Origin: Buttiauxella sp965119215
GTDB taxonomy: Bacteria > Pseudomonadota > Gammaproteobacteria > Enterobacterales > Enterobacteriaceae
Direction: 5' to 3'
NCBI GenBank assembly: GCA_965119215.1
Contig: CBCPKK010000005.1
Coordinates: 124,001-188,000, forward strand
DNA: 64,000 nt
The notes beneath the pieces are model-generated. The model worked only from the letters and a program-made list of their open reading frames with translations, searched no databases and had not been told where the DNA came from. Made by a program: the position numbers and the translations under genes. Below are positions 22,892 to 32,746 of this stretch, piece after piece; within the stretch, counting starts at the first letter, position 1, and every line of letters begins with the position of its first letter.

Positions 22892-25174
22892 TTAGAAATG
22901 GGTATTCACACTCACATAGTAAGTACGACCGGATTCGTTATACGTTTCGGCACCTGCGCCATACATATAACCCGCGTCACCGCCTGTGGTTTGGGCATTA
23001 CCCGCACGCCAGTGGCGTTTGTCGAACAGGTTATCAATACCTGTCGTCAGGCTGACATTTTTGGTCGCATCCCAGGTTCCGCTCAGGCCAACAATGCTAT
23101 ACGGGCTAACTTCGTTGGTTTCAGGTCCTGTCGCCGGTTGGCCTTTGTAGTTGTACTTTTTCGGCTGCTGTTTGCCGTACCAGGTAAAGGTCGATTGCAC
23201 AGAAATATCCTGACGAATCTGCCAGCTCACCATCGAGTTCAACGTATATTCCGGAATAACCGACAGGCGTTCGCCGGTTTCTTTGTTCTTACTTTGCAGC
23301 ATATAAGTGACGTTGTTGGTCCAGTTTACGGTAGTCGAAACCGGCACGTTCAATGTCCCTTCAAGACCTTCAACAACGGCTTTAGGAATGTTTTCCCACT
23401 GATAAATATCCGTTTTGGTTTTGCCTTTAGAGGTCTGGCCGATTGGCGCGTAACCCGCTTCAATTTTGTCGCGGTAATCGTTACGGAACCAGGTCACGCC
23501 TGCGAGCCAGCCGTCACGTTTGAACTCCAGGCCGATCTCTTTGTTGATGCTGGTTTCAGCTTTAAGGTCATCATTACCCATCATGTAGCAGCCCACGCCG
23601 GTGCCGCTTGCGTAGCAACCCTGGCCTTTGCTGTACAGGATGTAATTCGGGTTGGTTTGATACAGGCTCGGCGCTTTATACGCCTGGGCGATACCCATTT
23701 TCAGGGTGAAGTCGTCGCCCAAACCTTGAGACAGGTTCAGCGACGGGCTCCAGTTGTTGCCCACGATGCTGTGGTGATCAAAACGCACGCCTGGCGTCAG
23801 CATGGTGCTGTCTGTCAGCTCCATGTTGTTCTCGGCAAACAGCGAGAAGATTTCTGCCTGAGAGTACGGACTACGGTTAGTGCCGCTTGAGCCAGGAATG
23901 TCGCCGCCCATAAAGGTCTGATTGTTCGAAGACAGATCCTTCATTTTCTGCTGGTTCCACTCCGTACCCAGCGTCAGGTTCTGGTTGAATACCAGATCAA
24001 TCGGGATATTCACTTCGCTGTGCAGCAGCACGTCGCTCAGGTCGATATCACTGAATTTATCGCTGGAGAAAATCCCTTCGGTGCCACCGGCCAGGCCTTC
24101 TTGCATACGCGAGTTACGCGTGTGCTCGTACTGTACCCAGTTGCTGGTGGTCAGGCCGGTGTCCCAGCCGCCGTTCCAGGTCAGCGAGTAGCTCTGGCGA
24201 TACAGACGGTTAGTCTCTTTGCCATAGTTATCTTTCACAATCTTGTTGGTATTGGTGTTCTGGGTATCGCCGGAATACAGGTTGCCCTGGCGGCTGTAGC
24301 CCGCTTCCATTTCCAGTGATTGCATTGGCGCAAAGTCCCAACGCACCACGCCGTTAATATCTTTGTTAATCACGCCTTCACGACCGGCTGGCAGCGTATC
24401 GGCGTAAATACCGGTACGTTCAGACTGATGGCCCTGGTTGATATCCCACGCGTCGGCCTGGGTTTTATCAAGGTTGCCATACAGGCGGAAGCTGAAATCC
24501 CCGCCCAGCGGGCCGTTCAGGCTAAAGTTGGTACGCTTGGTGGAGCCTTCATCTTTATGCTCTGGCGCATTCAGATAAGTGTTCCAGGAACCATGCCATT
24601 CATTGGTGCCTTTTTTGGTGATGATGTTCACTACACCACCCGCAGCGCCGTTACCGTAACGTGCAGCGGCTGGGCCACGAATGACTTCAATGCGTTCAAC
24701 CATTTCTGGCGGAACCCAGCTTGCATCGCCGCGTGTATCACGTTCGCCACGCCAGCCCAAGCGCACCGAGTTACGGCTGCTTACGGGTTTACCGTCGATA
24801 AGAATCAGGGTGTTTTCCGGGCCCATGCCGCGAATATCAATCTGACGGCCATTGCCGCGCTGACCGCTGGTGGAGTTACCGGTCAGGTTTACGCCGGGCA
24901 TAGTACGGACGATTTCGGAAATATCACGCGCCGGTGGGCGCTTTTTCAGTTCTTCAGCGGTGATGGTTGAAACGCCCGGAGCCTGTAAATTTTGCTCGGC
25001 TGCGGTCACCACTATGGTGTCATCATGTTCGAGGTTTTGTGTGTCGTCGCTGTTTGTCGCCCCGGACTGAGCCGTTGCTGATGCCGTTTGTTCTGCTGCG
25101 AAGGCAGGTTGAGCGACACCGTATATTCCCAGATTAATCAGCATAGCGAGGGAATAGTTAATTTTATTATTCAT
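22892..25174 (-). CDS. fepA: FepA, ferric enterobactin TonB-dependent receptor
   Basis: The start at 25174 (MNNKINYSLAMLINLGIYGV) aligns with E. coli FepA and gives 760 residues, with a signal peptide cleaved near AFA-AEQT. A TonB box (DDTIVVTAAEQ), plug domain (ENTLILIDGKPVSSRNSVR; RGPAAARYGNGAAGGVVNI) and a 22-strand barrel ending in Phe (SVNTHF) are evident. It imports ferric enterobactin across the outer membrane with TonB energy. The N-terminal linker before the TonB box is longer than in E. coli. It is divergent from fes over a Fur-regulated region. Confidence 0.97.
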   Translation of the reverse strand: MNNKINYSLAMLINLGIYGVAQPAFAAEQTASATAQSGATNSDDTQNLEHDDTIVVTAAEQNLQAPGVSTITAEELKKRPPARDISEIVRTMPGVNLTGNSTSGQRGNGRQIDIRGMGPENTLILIDGKPVSSRNSVRLGWRGERDTRGDASWVPPEMVERIEVIRGPAAARYGNGAAGGVVNIITKKGTNEWHGSWNTYLNAPEHKDEGSTKRTNFSLNGPLGGDFSFRLYGNLDKTQADAWDINQGHQSERTGIYADTLPAGREGVINKDINGVVRWDFAPMQSLEMEAGYSRQGNLYSGDTQNTNTNKIVKDNYGKETNRLYRQSYSLTWNGGWDTGLTTSNWVQYEHTRNSRMQEGLAGGTEGIFSSDKFSDIDLSDVLLHSEVNIPIDLVFNQNLTLGTEWNQQKMKDLSSNNQTFMGGDIPGSSGTNRSPYSQAEIFSLFAENNMELTDSTMLTPGVRFDHHSIVGNNWSPSLNLSQGLGDDFTLKMGIAQAYKAPSLYQTNPNYILYSKGQGCYASGTGVGCYMMGNDDLKAETSINKEIGLEFKRDGWLAGVTWFRNDYRDKIEAGYAPIGQTSKGKTKTDIYQWENIPKAVVEGLEGTLNVPVSTTVNWTNNVTYMLQSKNKETGERLSVIPEYTLNSMVSWQIRQDISVQSTFTWYGKQQPKKYNYKGQPATGPETNEVSPYSIVGLSGTWDATKNVSLTTGIDNLFDKRHWRAGNAQTTGGDAGYMYGAGAETYNESGRTYYVSVNTHF

Positions 25175-25371
25175 TATGGCAGCCTGCTTTTCCGCTGAGC
25201 CCGGTGTAATTCCATTCCCTAAAGGGAGCGGGCACAGCATGGATTTCACTTAGTGATACCGAGATCTGTCCGGCATTCGCCCCGAAATGAGGGATTAGTG
25301 CGTTCAAGCTCGGCAATTTATTGTTTTTGCGCCCGGAATCGGGTAGCCCAAGCGCGGAAATACGCTATTGC

Positions 25372-25435
25372 AAATGCAAATAATTATCAATAGTATTATC
25401 AATATATTTCAGCTTTATTGATCGTTATCATTAAT
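25372..25435. promoter_or_regulatory. Fur-box cluster in the fepA/fes divergent promoter
   Basis: Overlapping Fur-like sequences AAATAATTATCAATAGTATT (25378-25397) and TTATCAATAT, plus a further one around ATTGATCGTTATCATTAAT (25417-25435), lie in an AT-rich stretch. Fur with Fe2+ should repress both directions. Confidence 0.75.
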
Positions 25436-25454
25436 TTCATAGGGTTATGTGCGA

Positions 25455-26672
25455 GTGACAATTTTGCTTACAGGAAGTGAGAGCTGGTGGCAGGAACAAC
25501 AGGCGCAGGGCATCCCCCTCGTGACTTGCGAAAATAACGATCAGTGTGCAGTGACTTTCTTGTGGCGTGACCCGCAAGGCAGCGAGCAAACCTCTCAGGT
25601 CAAACGGGTATGGGTTTATGTCACGGGCGTCACCGACCATCACCAGCGTTCCCGTCCAAAAACTATGGAACGCGTGCCAGGAACGGATGTCTGGCAATGG
25701 CAAACCCGCCTGAGCGCGACCTGGCGCGGCAGCTATTGTTATATCCCATCGACCAATGAAGACGATTTCCCCGCCGCCGCATTTGAGGGGGGCGTACCAG
25801 AGCCTATGGCGCTGCGAGAAGGTTGGCGAAAGCTGCTGCCGCAGGCGATTGCCGATCCGCTCAACCCTGAAAGCTGGCTCGGCGGGCGCGGGCACCCGAT
25901 GTCGGCGTTGCATCTTCCTGATGCGCCAAAACAAGCGGGCTGGGACAAACCGAACACGCCTCATAGCGCGCCGCTCTGCATCACCTGGCAAAGCCATCTT
26001 CTGGATAATCAACGTCATGTCTGGATATTTTCTACCGGTGACGCGCAGCCGGAACAGCGCCCATTAGCGATTCTGCTCGACGGCCAATTTTGGGCAGAAG
26101 GAATACCGGTGTGGCCTGCGCTACAGGCGCAAACGGACGCCGGAGAATTACCCCCGGCTGTTTACGTGCTGATTGATGTCATCGACGACACGACACGCAG
26201 CGACGAACTCCCGTGTAACGCGCAGTTCTGGCAGGCGGTGCAGGAAGAGTTATTACCGCAGATCCGCACGCTTATCCGCTGGAATGAAAATCCAGAAACT
26301 ACCGTGGTCGCCGGGCAAAGTTTTGGCGGGCTTTCCTCGCTTTATGCCGCGCTCCACTGGCCGGAACAATTTGGCTGCGTGCTGAGCCAGTCCGGTTCGT
26401 ACTGGTGGCCACGTCGTGAGAACAACCAGCAAGGCGGGCTGCTGATACAGCAACTGGAAGAGGGTTTTCAGTGCGACAAACCGCTACGCATTTATCTTGA
26501 AGCAGGGGTCAGAGAACCGCTCATTCATCAAGTAAATCAACGCTTATATCCCTTACTACAACAAACACAGCAGCAGCTTTTCTATCGTCAGGTTGACGGT
26601 GGGCACGATGCGCTTTGCTGGCGTGGCGGTCTGATTGATGGGCTAGCCTGGCTCTGGAAAGCATCTCATTGA
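25455..26672 (+). CDS. fes: Fes, ferric enterobactin esterase
   Basis: The GTG at 25455 aligns the start (MTILLTGSESWWQ) with E. coli Fes and sits 10 bases after AGGG; a GTG two codons earlier is possible. The product has 405 residues. The N-terminal Fes-type domain (GSESWWQ; VWVYVTGVTDHH) is followed by an alpha/beta hydrolase of esterase D type, with nucleophile GQSFGGLS and late DGGHDALCW histidine. It cleaves the trilactone of ferric enterobactin in the cytoplasm so that iron can be released. It heads fes-ybdZ-entF. Confidence 0.96.
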   Translation: MTILLTGSESWWQEQQAQGIPLVTCENNDQCAVTFLWRDPQGSEQTSQVKRVWVYVTGVTDHHQRSRPKTMERVPGTDVWQWQTRLSATWRGSYCYIPSTNEDDFPAAAFEGGVPEPMALREGWRKLLPQAIADPLNPESWLGGRGHPMSALHLPDAPKQAGWDKPNTPHSAPLCITWQSHLLDNQRHVWIFSTGDAQPEQRPLAILLDGQFWAEGIPVWPALQAQTDAGELPPAVYVLIDVIDDTTRSDELPCNAQFWQAVQEELLPQIRTLIRWNENPETTVVAGQSFGGLSSLYAALHWPEQFGCVLSQSGSYWWPRRENNQQGGLLIQQLEEGFQCDKPLRIYLEAGVREPLIHQVNQRLYPLLQQTQQQLFYRQVDGGHDALCWRGGLIDGLAWLWKASH

Positions 26673-26684
26673 CAGGAGAGATAT

Positions 26685-26906
26685 ATGGAATTTAGCAACC
26701 CCTTTGATTCGCCACAGAGCCGTTTTTTCATCCTTGAAAATGCGCAAAAGCAGTTCAGTTTATGGCCTGAACATTGTGCATTGCCTGACGGCTGGCAGGT
26801 TATTTGCGAGCCTGCATCCAATGAAGAATGTAACCGTTGGCTACTCGACAACTGGACGCAGCTACAACCCGCAACTTTTGCAAAATCAGGGGTGAGCTGT
26901 GAGTGA
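26685..26906 (+). CDS. ybdZ: YbdZ, MbtH-like protein
   Basis: The 73-residue protein has the MbtH signature: NPFDSPQSRFFILENAQKQF, SLWPEHCALPDGW and the conserved Trp pair near the C-terminus (RWLLDNWTQL). MbtH-like proteins bind NRPS adenylation domains and raise their activity; here the client is EntF. A strong AGGAGAGATAT precedes the ATG, and its end overlaps the entF start by 8 bp, so production is coupled. Confidence 0.96.
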   Translation: MEFSNPFDSPQSRFFILENAQKQFSLWPEHCALPDGWQVICEPASNEECNRWLLDNWTQLQPATFAKSGVSCE

Positions 26907-29900
26907 ATTATTGATGGCACCAGATCTGGAACAACAGCTCGAAACTATCCCGTTAGACACCCTGCCGTTAGTCGCGGCGCAGCCTGGCATCTGGATGGCG
27001 GATCAACTCTCGCCGCAGGAAAATGCCTGGAGCGTTGCGCATTACGTTGAAATAGTAAACGGCGACATCAATGAAGCGCTGCTGTGCAAGGCGATAGTAG
27101 CAGGCATGAAAGAGGCCGATACCCTTTGCATGCGCTTTGGTGAAGTGGACGGCGAGGCGCGCCAATGGGTAGATGCCAGCGCATCGTTTACTTCGCCGCT
27201 TTGCCGTGACCTACGTGACGAAGCCGAGCCAGAAGCCGCAGCGTTAGCCATTATGCGCGACGATCTCGAGCAGGATTTACGCATCAGCAGCGGTAAACCG
27301 CTCTACCATCATCAGTTACTTCGCATCAGCGAAACGCGCTGGTTCTGGTATCAGCGCTTTCACCATTTAGTGGTCGATGGCTTCAGTTTCACTGCAATTA
27401 CCCGCCGAATCGCCAATATTTACAGCGCGTATTGCCAAAACCAAACGCCGGAGCCCAACCCATTTACCCCGTTTAGCGATGTGGTTGCGGAGTACGAGCA
27501 ATACCGCGAAAGCGACACATGGAAACGCGATGCCGCGTTTTGGGTCAGCAAAGCAAAACAACTGCCGCCGCCAGCCACGTTATCCACACAACCGCTGACC
27601 GGCCAGGGTTCCACCACGCAACTGATTCGCCAGTCGCTCAGTTTTGATAACGCTGATTTCCACTCGCTGGTGGAGATCGCTCGCGCTCACAACCTGACAG
27701 CCGCTGATATGGCATTGGGTTTGGTGGCGCTTTGGCTCGGGCGACTAAGTGGTCGCGCTGATTATTCAGCCGGGTTTATCTTCATGCGCCGCATGGGTTC
27801 CGCAGCACTTTGTGCAACCGGGCCGGTGCTAAACGTGCTGCCGTTTGGCGTGCGAATCGAACCGAATTTTACCCTTGCTGAACTTGCGGCAAATCTGGCG
27901 AAAGAGCTAAAAGGTATTCGCCGTTATCAGCGCTACGATGCGGAACAAATTCAGCGTGATTTGGGGAAAGTCTCAAGCGGTGAGCCACTTTATGGCCCGG
28001 TGCTGAACCTGAAAATGTTCGACTACCGCCTCGATTTCAATGGTATCGAAGGCATCACGCACCAGTTGGCTTCCGGCCCGGTGCGCGATCTGGAAATTGC
28101 GCTGTACATCAGCGAACAAGGCGACTTCTCCCTTGAAATGCTGGCAAATTCACAACGCTATGATGCGCAGATTTTGCAGCAACACATCGCGCGTTTGCCG
28201 CTGCTTTTACGCCAGTTTGCGGGTAATCCCGCATTGCGCTGTGTCGATGCACAACTGCTTCACGCGCCGGAAATCGAACTTCTGGAACGCGTGAATGCGA
28301 CGCAAACCGATGTGCCCGCAACCACGTTAAGCCATTTGATTGCGGAACAAGCCTGGCGTACGCCAGACGCCCCCGCGCTTGCCGATGAAAACCATCAGTT
28401 TAGCTATCGTGAAATGCGCGAACAGGTACAGGCACTGGCAGGTGAGCTTATCGCTCGCGGCGTGAAACCGGGCGATGTTGTCGCCGTGGCGCTACCGCGC
28501 TCGGTGTTTTTATCGCTGGCATTGCAGGCCATTGTTGAGGTGGGCGCAGCCTGGTTGCCGCTGGATACCGGTTATCCCGACGACCGTCTGCATATGATGC
28601 TGGAAGATGCCGCGCCGCGATTGCTGCTGACTTCATCCGAACAATTGCCACGTTTTAGCGCCATTAACGGCCTGCAAACCTTCTGCTATCAGAGCGTATT
28701 GGCGATGGATAATCTGCCGGAGCTCGAGAATCGCTCGGCTCCAGAACATACGGCTTATGTGATATTCACATCCGGTTCTACGGGGCGTCCGAAAGGTGTC
28801 ATGGTTGGGCAGCAGGCTATCGTTAACCGGTTGTTGTGGATGCAAAACCACTATCCGCTCAATGGCGAAGACGTGGTATTGCAGAAAACGCCGTGCAGTT
28901 TTGATGTGTCGGTATGGGAGTTTTTCTGGCCGTATATCGTTGGTGCGCAATTAGTGATGGCACCGCCTGAATCGCACCGCGACCCGGAAGCGTTGCAGCA
29001 ACTCTTTGCCCGGTATCGTGTGACCACCACGCACTTTGTTCCGTCGATGCTAGCGGCTTTTGTCGCGGCATTAACCGACGACGATGCGATTGCAAACTGC
29101 GCCACTTTGCAGCGTGTTTTTTGTAGCGGTGAAGCGCTGCCAACCGAGCTTTGTCGACAGTGGGAAACGCTGACCCATGCGCCATTACACAACCTTTATG
29201 GGCCAACCGAAGCTGCGGTGGATGTCAGTTGGTATCCGGCATTTGGCGAGGAATTGGCTCGCGTAACGGGCAGCAGTGTGCCGATTGGCTGGCCTGTGTG
29301 GAATACCGGTTTACGCATTCTGGACTCGGCAATGCGCCCGGTTCCTGTGGGGATCGCAGGCGATCTGTATCTCACCGGCATTCAACTGGCGCAGGGCTAT
29401 TTATCCCGCCCGGATCTGACCGCCAGCCGCTTTGTCGCCGATCCTTTTGCTGCGGGCGAACGAATGTACCGCACGGGTGATGTGGCTCGTTGGCTGGATA
29501 ACGGTGCGGTGGAATATTTGGGGCGCAGTGACGATCAGCTAAAAATTCGTGGTCAGCGTATTGAATTGGGTGATATCGACAGGGCATTACAAGCGCTGCC
29601 GGATGTGGCGCAAGCCGTCACGCATGCCTGTGTACTGAATCAGGGTGCGGCTGCAAGCGGTGGTGATGCCCGTCAGTTGGTCGGTTATCTGGTATCGGCA
29701 ACGGGCCAGGCATTGCCCGTCGATGCGATGCGTGAACAACTGAGCGCAATTTTGCCTGCGCATATGGTGCCTGTTGCACTGGTTCAACTGGATGATTTCC
29801 CGCTGAGCGCTAACGGCAAACTGGATCGCAAAGCATTGCCGTTGCCTGAACTGGCATTGCGGGGTTTGGGGCGCGCACCTGAATCGAGCCTGGAAAAAGC

Positions 29901-30858
29901 CATTGCTGACTCTTTTGCCCAGCTATTGGGCTGCGAAATTCAGTCTGTTGATGATGACTTCTTTGCCCTCGGCGGGCATTCATTGCTGGCGATGCGCCTG
30001 GCTGCGGATTTACGCCGCACGCTCGCAAGGCCAGTCACCGTTGGGCAAGTCATGGTTGCGTCGACAGTCGGCCAACTTGCCGAAACCCTGACGCAAGAGC
30101 ACAGCGAAGAAGAAGCTAGCCGTGCAGGTTTTGATGCAGTGCTGCCATTGCGTAAAAGTAGCGGGCCAACGCTGTATTGCTTCCATCCGGCGTCCGGTTT
30201 TGCCTGGCAATTTAGTGTGTTGCAGCGCTACCTCGACCCGCGCTGGTCGATTACCGGCATTCAGTCTCCGCGCCCAACGGGCCCAATGCAGCAGGCCGAA
30301 AACCAGGCGCAAGTTTGCGAAACGCATCTGCAAACCCTGCGCGAACTTCAGCCGTATGGCCCGTATTACCTGATGGGATATTCGTTAGGCGGCACGCTGG
30401 CGCAGGGTATTGCAGCGCGGCTCGAAGCGGCAGGGGAAAAGGTAGCGTTTTTAGGGCTGTTAGATACCTGGCCGCCAGAAACGCAAAACTGGGCTGAAAA
30501 GGGCGCGAACGAACTTGATCCGACTGTTCTTGACGAGATCAACCGCGAACGTGAGGCTTTTGTTGCAGCCCAACAAGGGCAGGCATCAGACGCCTTATTC
30601 CAGGCCATTGAAGGCAACTACGGCGATGCGGTGCGTTTGCTAACCACAGCGCAAAGCGTGCCATTTGGCGGCAAAGCGACGTTGTTTGTAGCAGAGCGAA
30701 CGTTACCGCAAGGAATGGACCCGCAAAAAACCTGGGCACCGTGGATAGCCGAACTGGATGTGTTCCGTCTGGATTGCGCCCATGTCGATATTATTTCCCC
30801 AAATGCTTTTGTGGAGATTGGGCCGGTGTTGCAGAGGGTATTAGCAATTACGGAGTGA
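26899..30858 (+). CDS. entF: EntF, enterobactin non-ribosomal peptide synthetase (C-A-T-TE)
   Basis: The GTG at 26899 inside the ybdZ end starts a 1319-residue protein, slightly longer than E. coli EntF at the N-terminus. Domains in order: condensation (HHLVVDG at 155-161), adenylation for serine (FTSGSTGRPKG about 624-634, later YRTGDVARW), thiolation with the phosphopantetheine serine in GGHSLL (about 1027), and thioesterase with GYSLGG (about 1160-1165). It joins 2,3-dihydroxybenzoyl-EntB to serine three times and cyclises the trilactone. EntD primes it. The true start could be the later region aligning with PLVAAQPGIWM, but the GTG has the coupling overlap. Confidence 0.97.
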   Translation: MSELLMAPDLEQQLETIPLDTLPLVAAQPGIWMADQLSPQENAWSVAHYVEIVNGDINEALLCKAIVAGMKEADTLCMRFGEVDGEARQWVDASASFTSPLCRDLRDEAEPEAAALAIMRDDLEQDLRISSGKPLYHHQLLRISETRWFWYQRFHHLVVDGFSFTAITRRIANIYSAYCQNQTPEPNPFTPFSDVVAEYEQYRESDTWKRDAAFWVSKAKQLPPPATLSTQPLTGQGSTTQLIRQSLSFDNADFHSLVEIARAHNLTAADMALGLVALWLGRLSGRADYSAGFIFMRRMGSAALCATGPVLNVLPFGVRIEPNFTLAELAANLAKELKGIRRYQRYDAEQIQRDLGKVSSGEPLYGPVLNLKMFDYRLDFNGIEGITHQLASGPVRDLEIALYISEQGDFSLEMLANSQRYDAQILQQHIARLPLLLRQFAGNPALRCVDAQLLHAPEIELLERVNATQTDVPATTLSHLIAEQAWRTPDAPALADENHQFSYREMREQVQALAGELIARGVKPGDVVAVALPRSVFLSLALQAIVEVGAAWLPLDTGYPDDRLHMMLEDAAPRLLLTSSEQLPRFSAINGLQTFCYQSVLAMDNLPELENRSAPEHTAYVIFTSGSTGRPKGVMVGQQAIVNRLLWMQNHYPLNGEDVVLQKTPCSFDVSVWEFFWPYIVGAQLVMAPPESHRDPEALQQLFARYRVTTTHFVPSMLAAFVAALTDDDAIANCATLQRVFCSGEALPTELCRQWETLTHAPLHNLYGPTEAAVDVSWYPAFGEELARVTGSSVPIGWPVWNTGLRILDSAMRPVPVGIAGDLYLTGIQLAQGYLSRPDLTASRFVADPFAAGERMYRTGDVARWLDNGAVEYLGRSDDQLKIRGQRIELGDIDRALQALPDVAQAVTHACVLNQGAAASGGDARQLVGYLVSATGQALPVDAMREQLSAILPAHMVPVALVQLDDFPLSANGKLDRKALPLPELALRGLGRAPESSLEKAIADSFAQLLGCEIQSVDDDFFALGGHSLLAMRLAADLRRTLARPVTVGQVMVASTVGQLAETLTQEHSEEEASRAGFDAVLPLRKSSGPTLYCFHPASGFAWQFSVLQRYLDPRWSITGIQSPRPTGPMQQAENQAQVCETHLQTLRELQPYGPYYLMGYSLGGTLAQGIAARLEAAGEKVAFLGLLDTWPPETQNWAEKGANELDPTVLDEINREREAFVAAQQGQASDALFQAIEGNYGDAVRLLTTAQSVPFGGKATLFVAERTLPQGMDPQKTWAPWIAELDVFRLDCAHVDIISPNAFVEIGPVLQRVLAITE

Positions 30859-30869
30859 TTTAAAGCGTT

Positions 30870-30953
30870 TTTGTAGGGCGGGTAAGCGTAGTGCACCCGC
30901 CAGGAGCCGAATGAAATGGTGGATGTCGCTTACTGCTCATCCACCCTACAAAA
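30870..30953. repeat. REP pair in inverted orientation (BIME) after entF
   Basis: TTGTAGGGCGGGTAAGCGTA plus GTGCACCCGCC is a REP unit; 20-30 bp later a second unit in reverse (GGTGGATGTCGCTTACTGC, then TCATCCACCCTACAA) closes the pair. E. coli has fepE at this place; here only this repeat lies between entF and fepC, which converge. Confidence 0.8.
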
Positions 30954-30956
30954 GCC

Positions 30957-31757
30957 TCAGCTACGCCCTAACGGCACCACCAACGGCGTATGCGCCACCG
31001 GATCTTCAATAATCATGCAACGCAGGCCATAAATTGCTTCGATAAGCTCTGGCGTGACAATTTCTGTTGGAGCGCCTTCGGCCACAATCTTTCCATCTCG
31101 AAGCGCAATTAAGTGCGTGGCATAGCGGCAGGCCTGGTTCAAATCATGCAGCACCGCGGCAAGCGTAAAGCCTTGTTTTTGGTTCAGATCGCGCAGTAAC
31201 TCGAGCAAATCAATTTGATGGCTGATATCAAGCCAGGTTGTCGGTTCATCAAGCAGCAGAATCGAGGTTTCTTGTGCCAGCACCATGGCAATCCAGGCGC
31301 GCTGCCGCTGACCGCCTGAAAGCGTGTCGACAGGTTGATCGGCTAAGTCTTCAATGTTCGTTGCTTTTAACGCCCGTTCTACTGCCTGGCTGTCTTCTTC
31401 CCGCCAGCGGGAAAACATCGGCTGGTGCGGGTAACGCCCACGAGCCACCAACTCTGCCACGCTAATATCGCCCGGTGCGCTGGAGTTTTGTGCCAGCAAT
31501 CCCACACGTCGCGCCACTTCTTTGGTCGCAAAACGATGGATTTCATTACCATCCAGCCACACCTGGCCGCTCATCGGTTTCATCAGGCGGCTTAACGTAC
31601 GCAGCAGCGTCGATTTTCCGCAGCCGTTGGGGCCAATAATGGCGGTGAACTTGCCGTCCGGAATGGCAACGGTCAGGCAGTCGGCCACCACATGATTGCC
31701 ATATCCCAGCTTAAGCTGTTCGCCATGCAGGCGCGATGGAGCAGAGATCTGGCTCAT
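30957..31757 (-). CDS. fepC: FepC, ferric enterobactin ABC transporter ATPase
   Basis: The 266-residue ATPase has Walker A IIGPNGCGKST, signature LSGGQRQRAW and Walker B ILLLDEPTTWLD, typical of siderophore importers (FhuC/FepC type). It powers uptake of ferric enterobactin from periplasmic FepB through FepD and FepG. Its start overlaps the fepG stop in ATGA. It is the last gene of the leftward fepDGC operon and converges with entF. Confidence 0.97.
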   Translation of the reverse strand: MSQISAPSRLHGEQLKLGYGNHVVADCLTVAIPDGKFTAIIGPNGCGKSTLLRTLSRLMKPMSGQVWLDGNEIHRFATKEVARRVGLLAQNSSAPGDISVAELVARGRYPHQPMFSRWREEDSQAVERALKATNIEDLADQPVDTLSGGQRQRAWIAMVLAQETSILLLDEPTTWLDISHQIDLLELLRDLNQKQGFTLAAVLHDLNQACRYATHLIALRDGKIVAEGAPTEIVTPELIEAIYGLRCMIIEDPVAHTPLVVPLGRS

Positions 31758-32746
31758 TTCTTACGGGACTCCTGAATCAACAACGCAATAAGATAGATGC
31801 CGCCGAGGCTGACGGTCACCACGCCCACCGGCAACTGATACGGCATGAAAAGTTGCTGGGCGCACAGGTCAGCCCCAAGCAGCAAGGCTGCGCCGCATAA
31901 TGCCGATTGCAATAAACCCCAGCGCGAAGTGCCGCTCAGACGGCGCGCGATGTGCGGTGCCACCAGTGCGATAAATGAAATTGGCCCAGCTAATGCGGTG
32001 GCGGCAGCGGTGAGAATAACGCCGGTCAGCATCAGCATCAGGCGGGAGCGCTCAACCGAAACGCCGAGCGCACAGGCGCTGTCATCGCCCATCTCCAGCA
32101 AGCGCATACGGCGCACCAGCAAACCGCCCGCGACCAACGCCAGCAGCATTAATGGCGCGGCAGGGAAGATTTTCCCCCACGTCAAACCGTTCAGCGAACC
32201 GGCATTCCACAGGCCAGCAGAAATAGCGGTTTCCAGCGAGGCATGCAGCAAAAGCCAGGTGTTAAAGGCGACCAGCATGGCTCGCACGCCGATGCCAATA
32301 ATGATCAGGCGGAAGGTTACGATACCGTTGCGCCAGGCCAGCAGCCAGACAATCAGCGCGGTAATGATGCCGCCAGCCATGGCGGATGTCGCAATCGCGG
32401 TCTGATGTTGGCCGAACAGCACCATTGCAATTAGCACGCCGCTCCACGCTCCGGTGTTAAAACCCATCACATCCGGGCTGCCGAGTGGGTTGCGCATTAA
32501 CGACTGGAAGATTGCCCCGCTAACGCCCAATGCCGCGCCGATTAACAGCGCCATCACCACACGCGGCAAACGCCATTCGACCACCACCAGTGAGATATTG
32601 CGCGGCGCGGAACCGGAGAGTGCGTCAATCACCTGGCTTACGGTAAGCGGCAGCACGCCACTTCCCAAACTCCATAAACCCAGAGCGATGCTGAGCAACA
32701 ATAAAAGCAGGCTGACGATTAACAGGCGAGGGGAGAGGCGGCTCAT
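31754..32746 (-). CDS. fepG: FepG, ferric enterobactin permease subunit
   Basis: The 330-residue protein is hydrophobic throughout with about nine to ten membrane helices of the BtuC/FecCD family. Conserved stretches include LRNPLGSPDV-type QSLMRNPLGSPDVMGFNTGA and the cytoplasmic coupling region GPISFIALVAPHIARRL. It forms the inner-membrane channel with FepD. It overlaps fepD and fepC by 4 bp each, so all three are translated in tight coupling. Confidence 0.97.
   Translation of the reverse strand: MSRLSPRLLIVSLLLLLLSIALGLWSLGSGVLPLTVSQVIDALSGSAPRNISLVVVEWRLPRVVMALLIGAALGVSGAIFQSLMRNPLGSPDVMGFNTGAWSGVLIAMVLFGQHQTAIATSAMAGGIITALIVWLLAWRNGIVTFRLIIIGIGVRAMLVAFNTWLLLHASLETAISAGLWNAGSLNGLTWGKIFPAAPLMLLALVAGGLLVRRMRLLEMGDDSACALGVSVERSRLMLMLTGVILTAAATALAGPISFIALVAPHIARRLSGTSRWGLLQSALCGAALLLGADLCAQQLFMPYQLPVGVVTVSLGGIYLIALLIQESRKK

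Noticed and set aside
22898..23890. Long 330-codon open frame antisense to fepA
   Set aside because: It lies wholly inside fepA in the opposite sense, has no ribosome site and gives a low-complexity protein; it is a codon-bias shadow.
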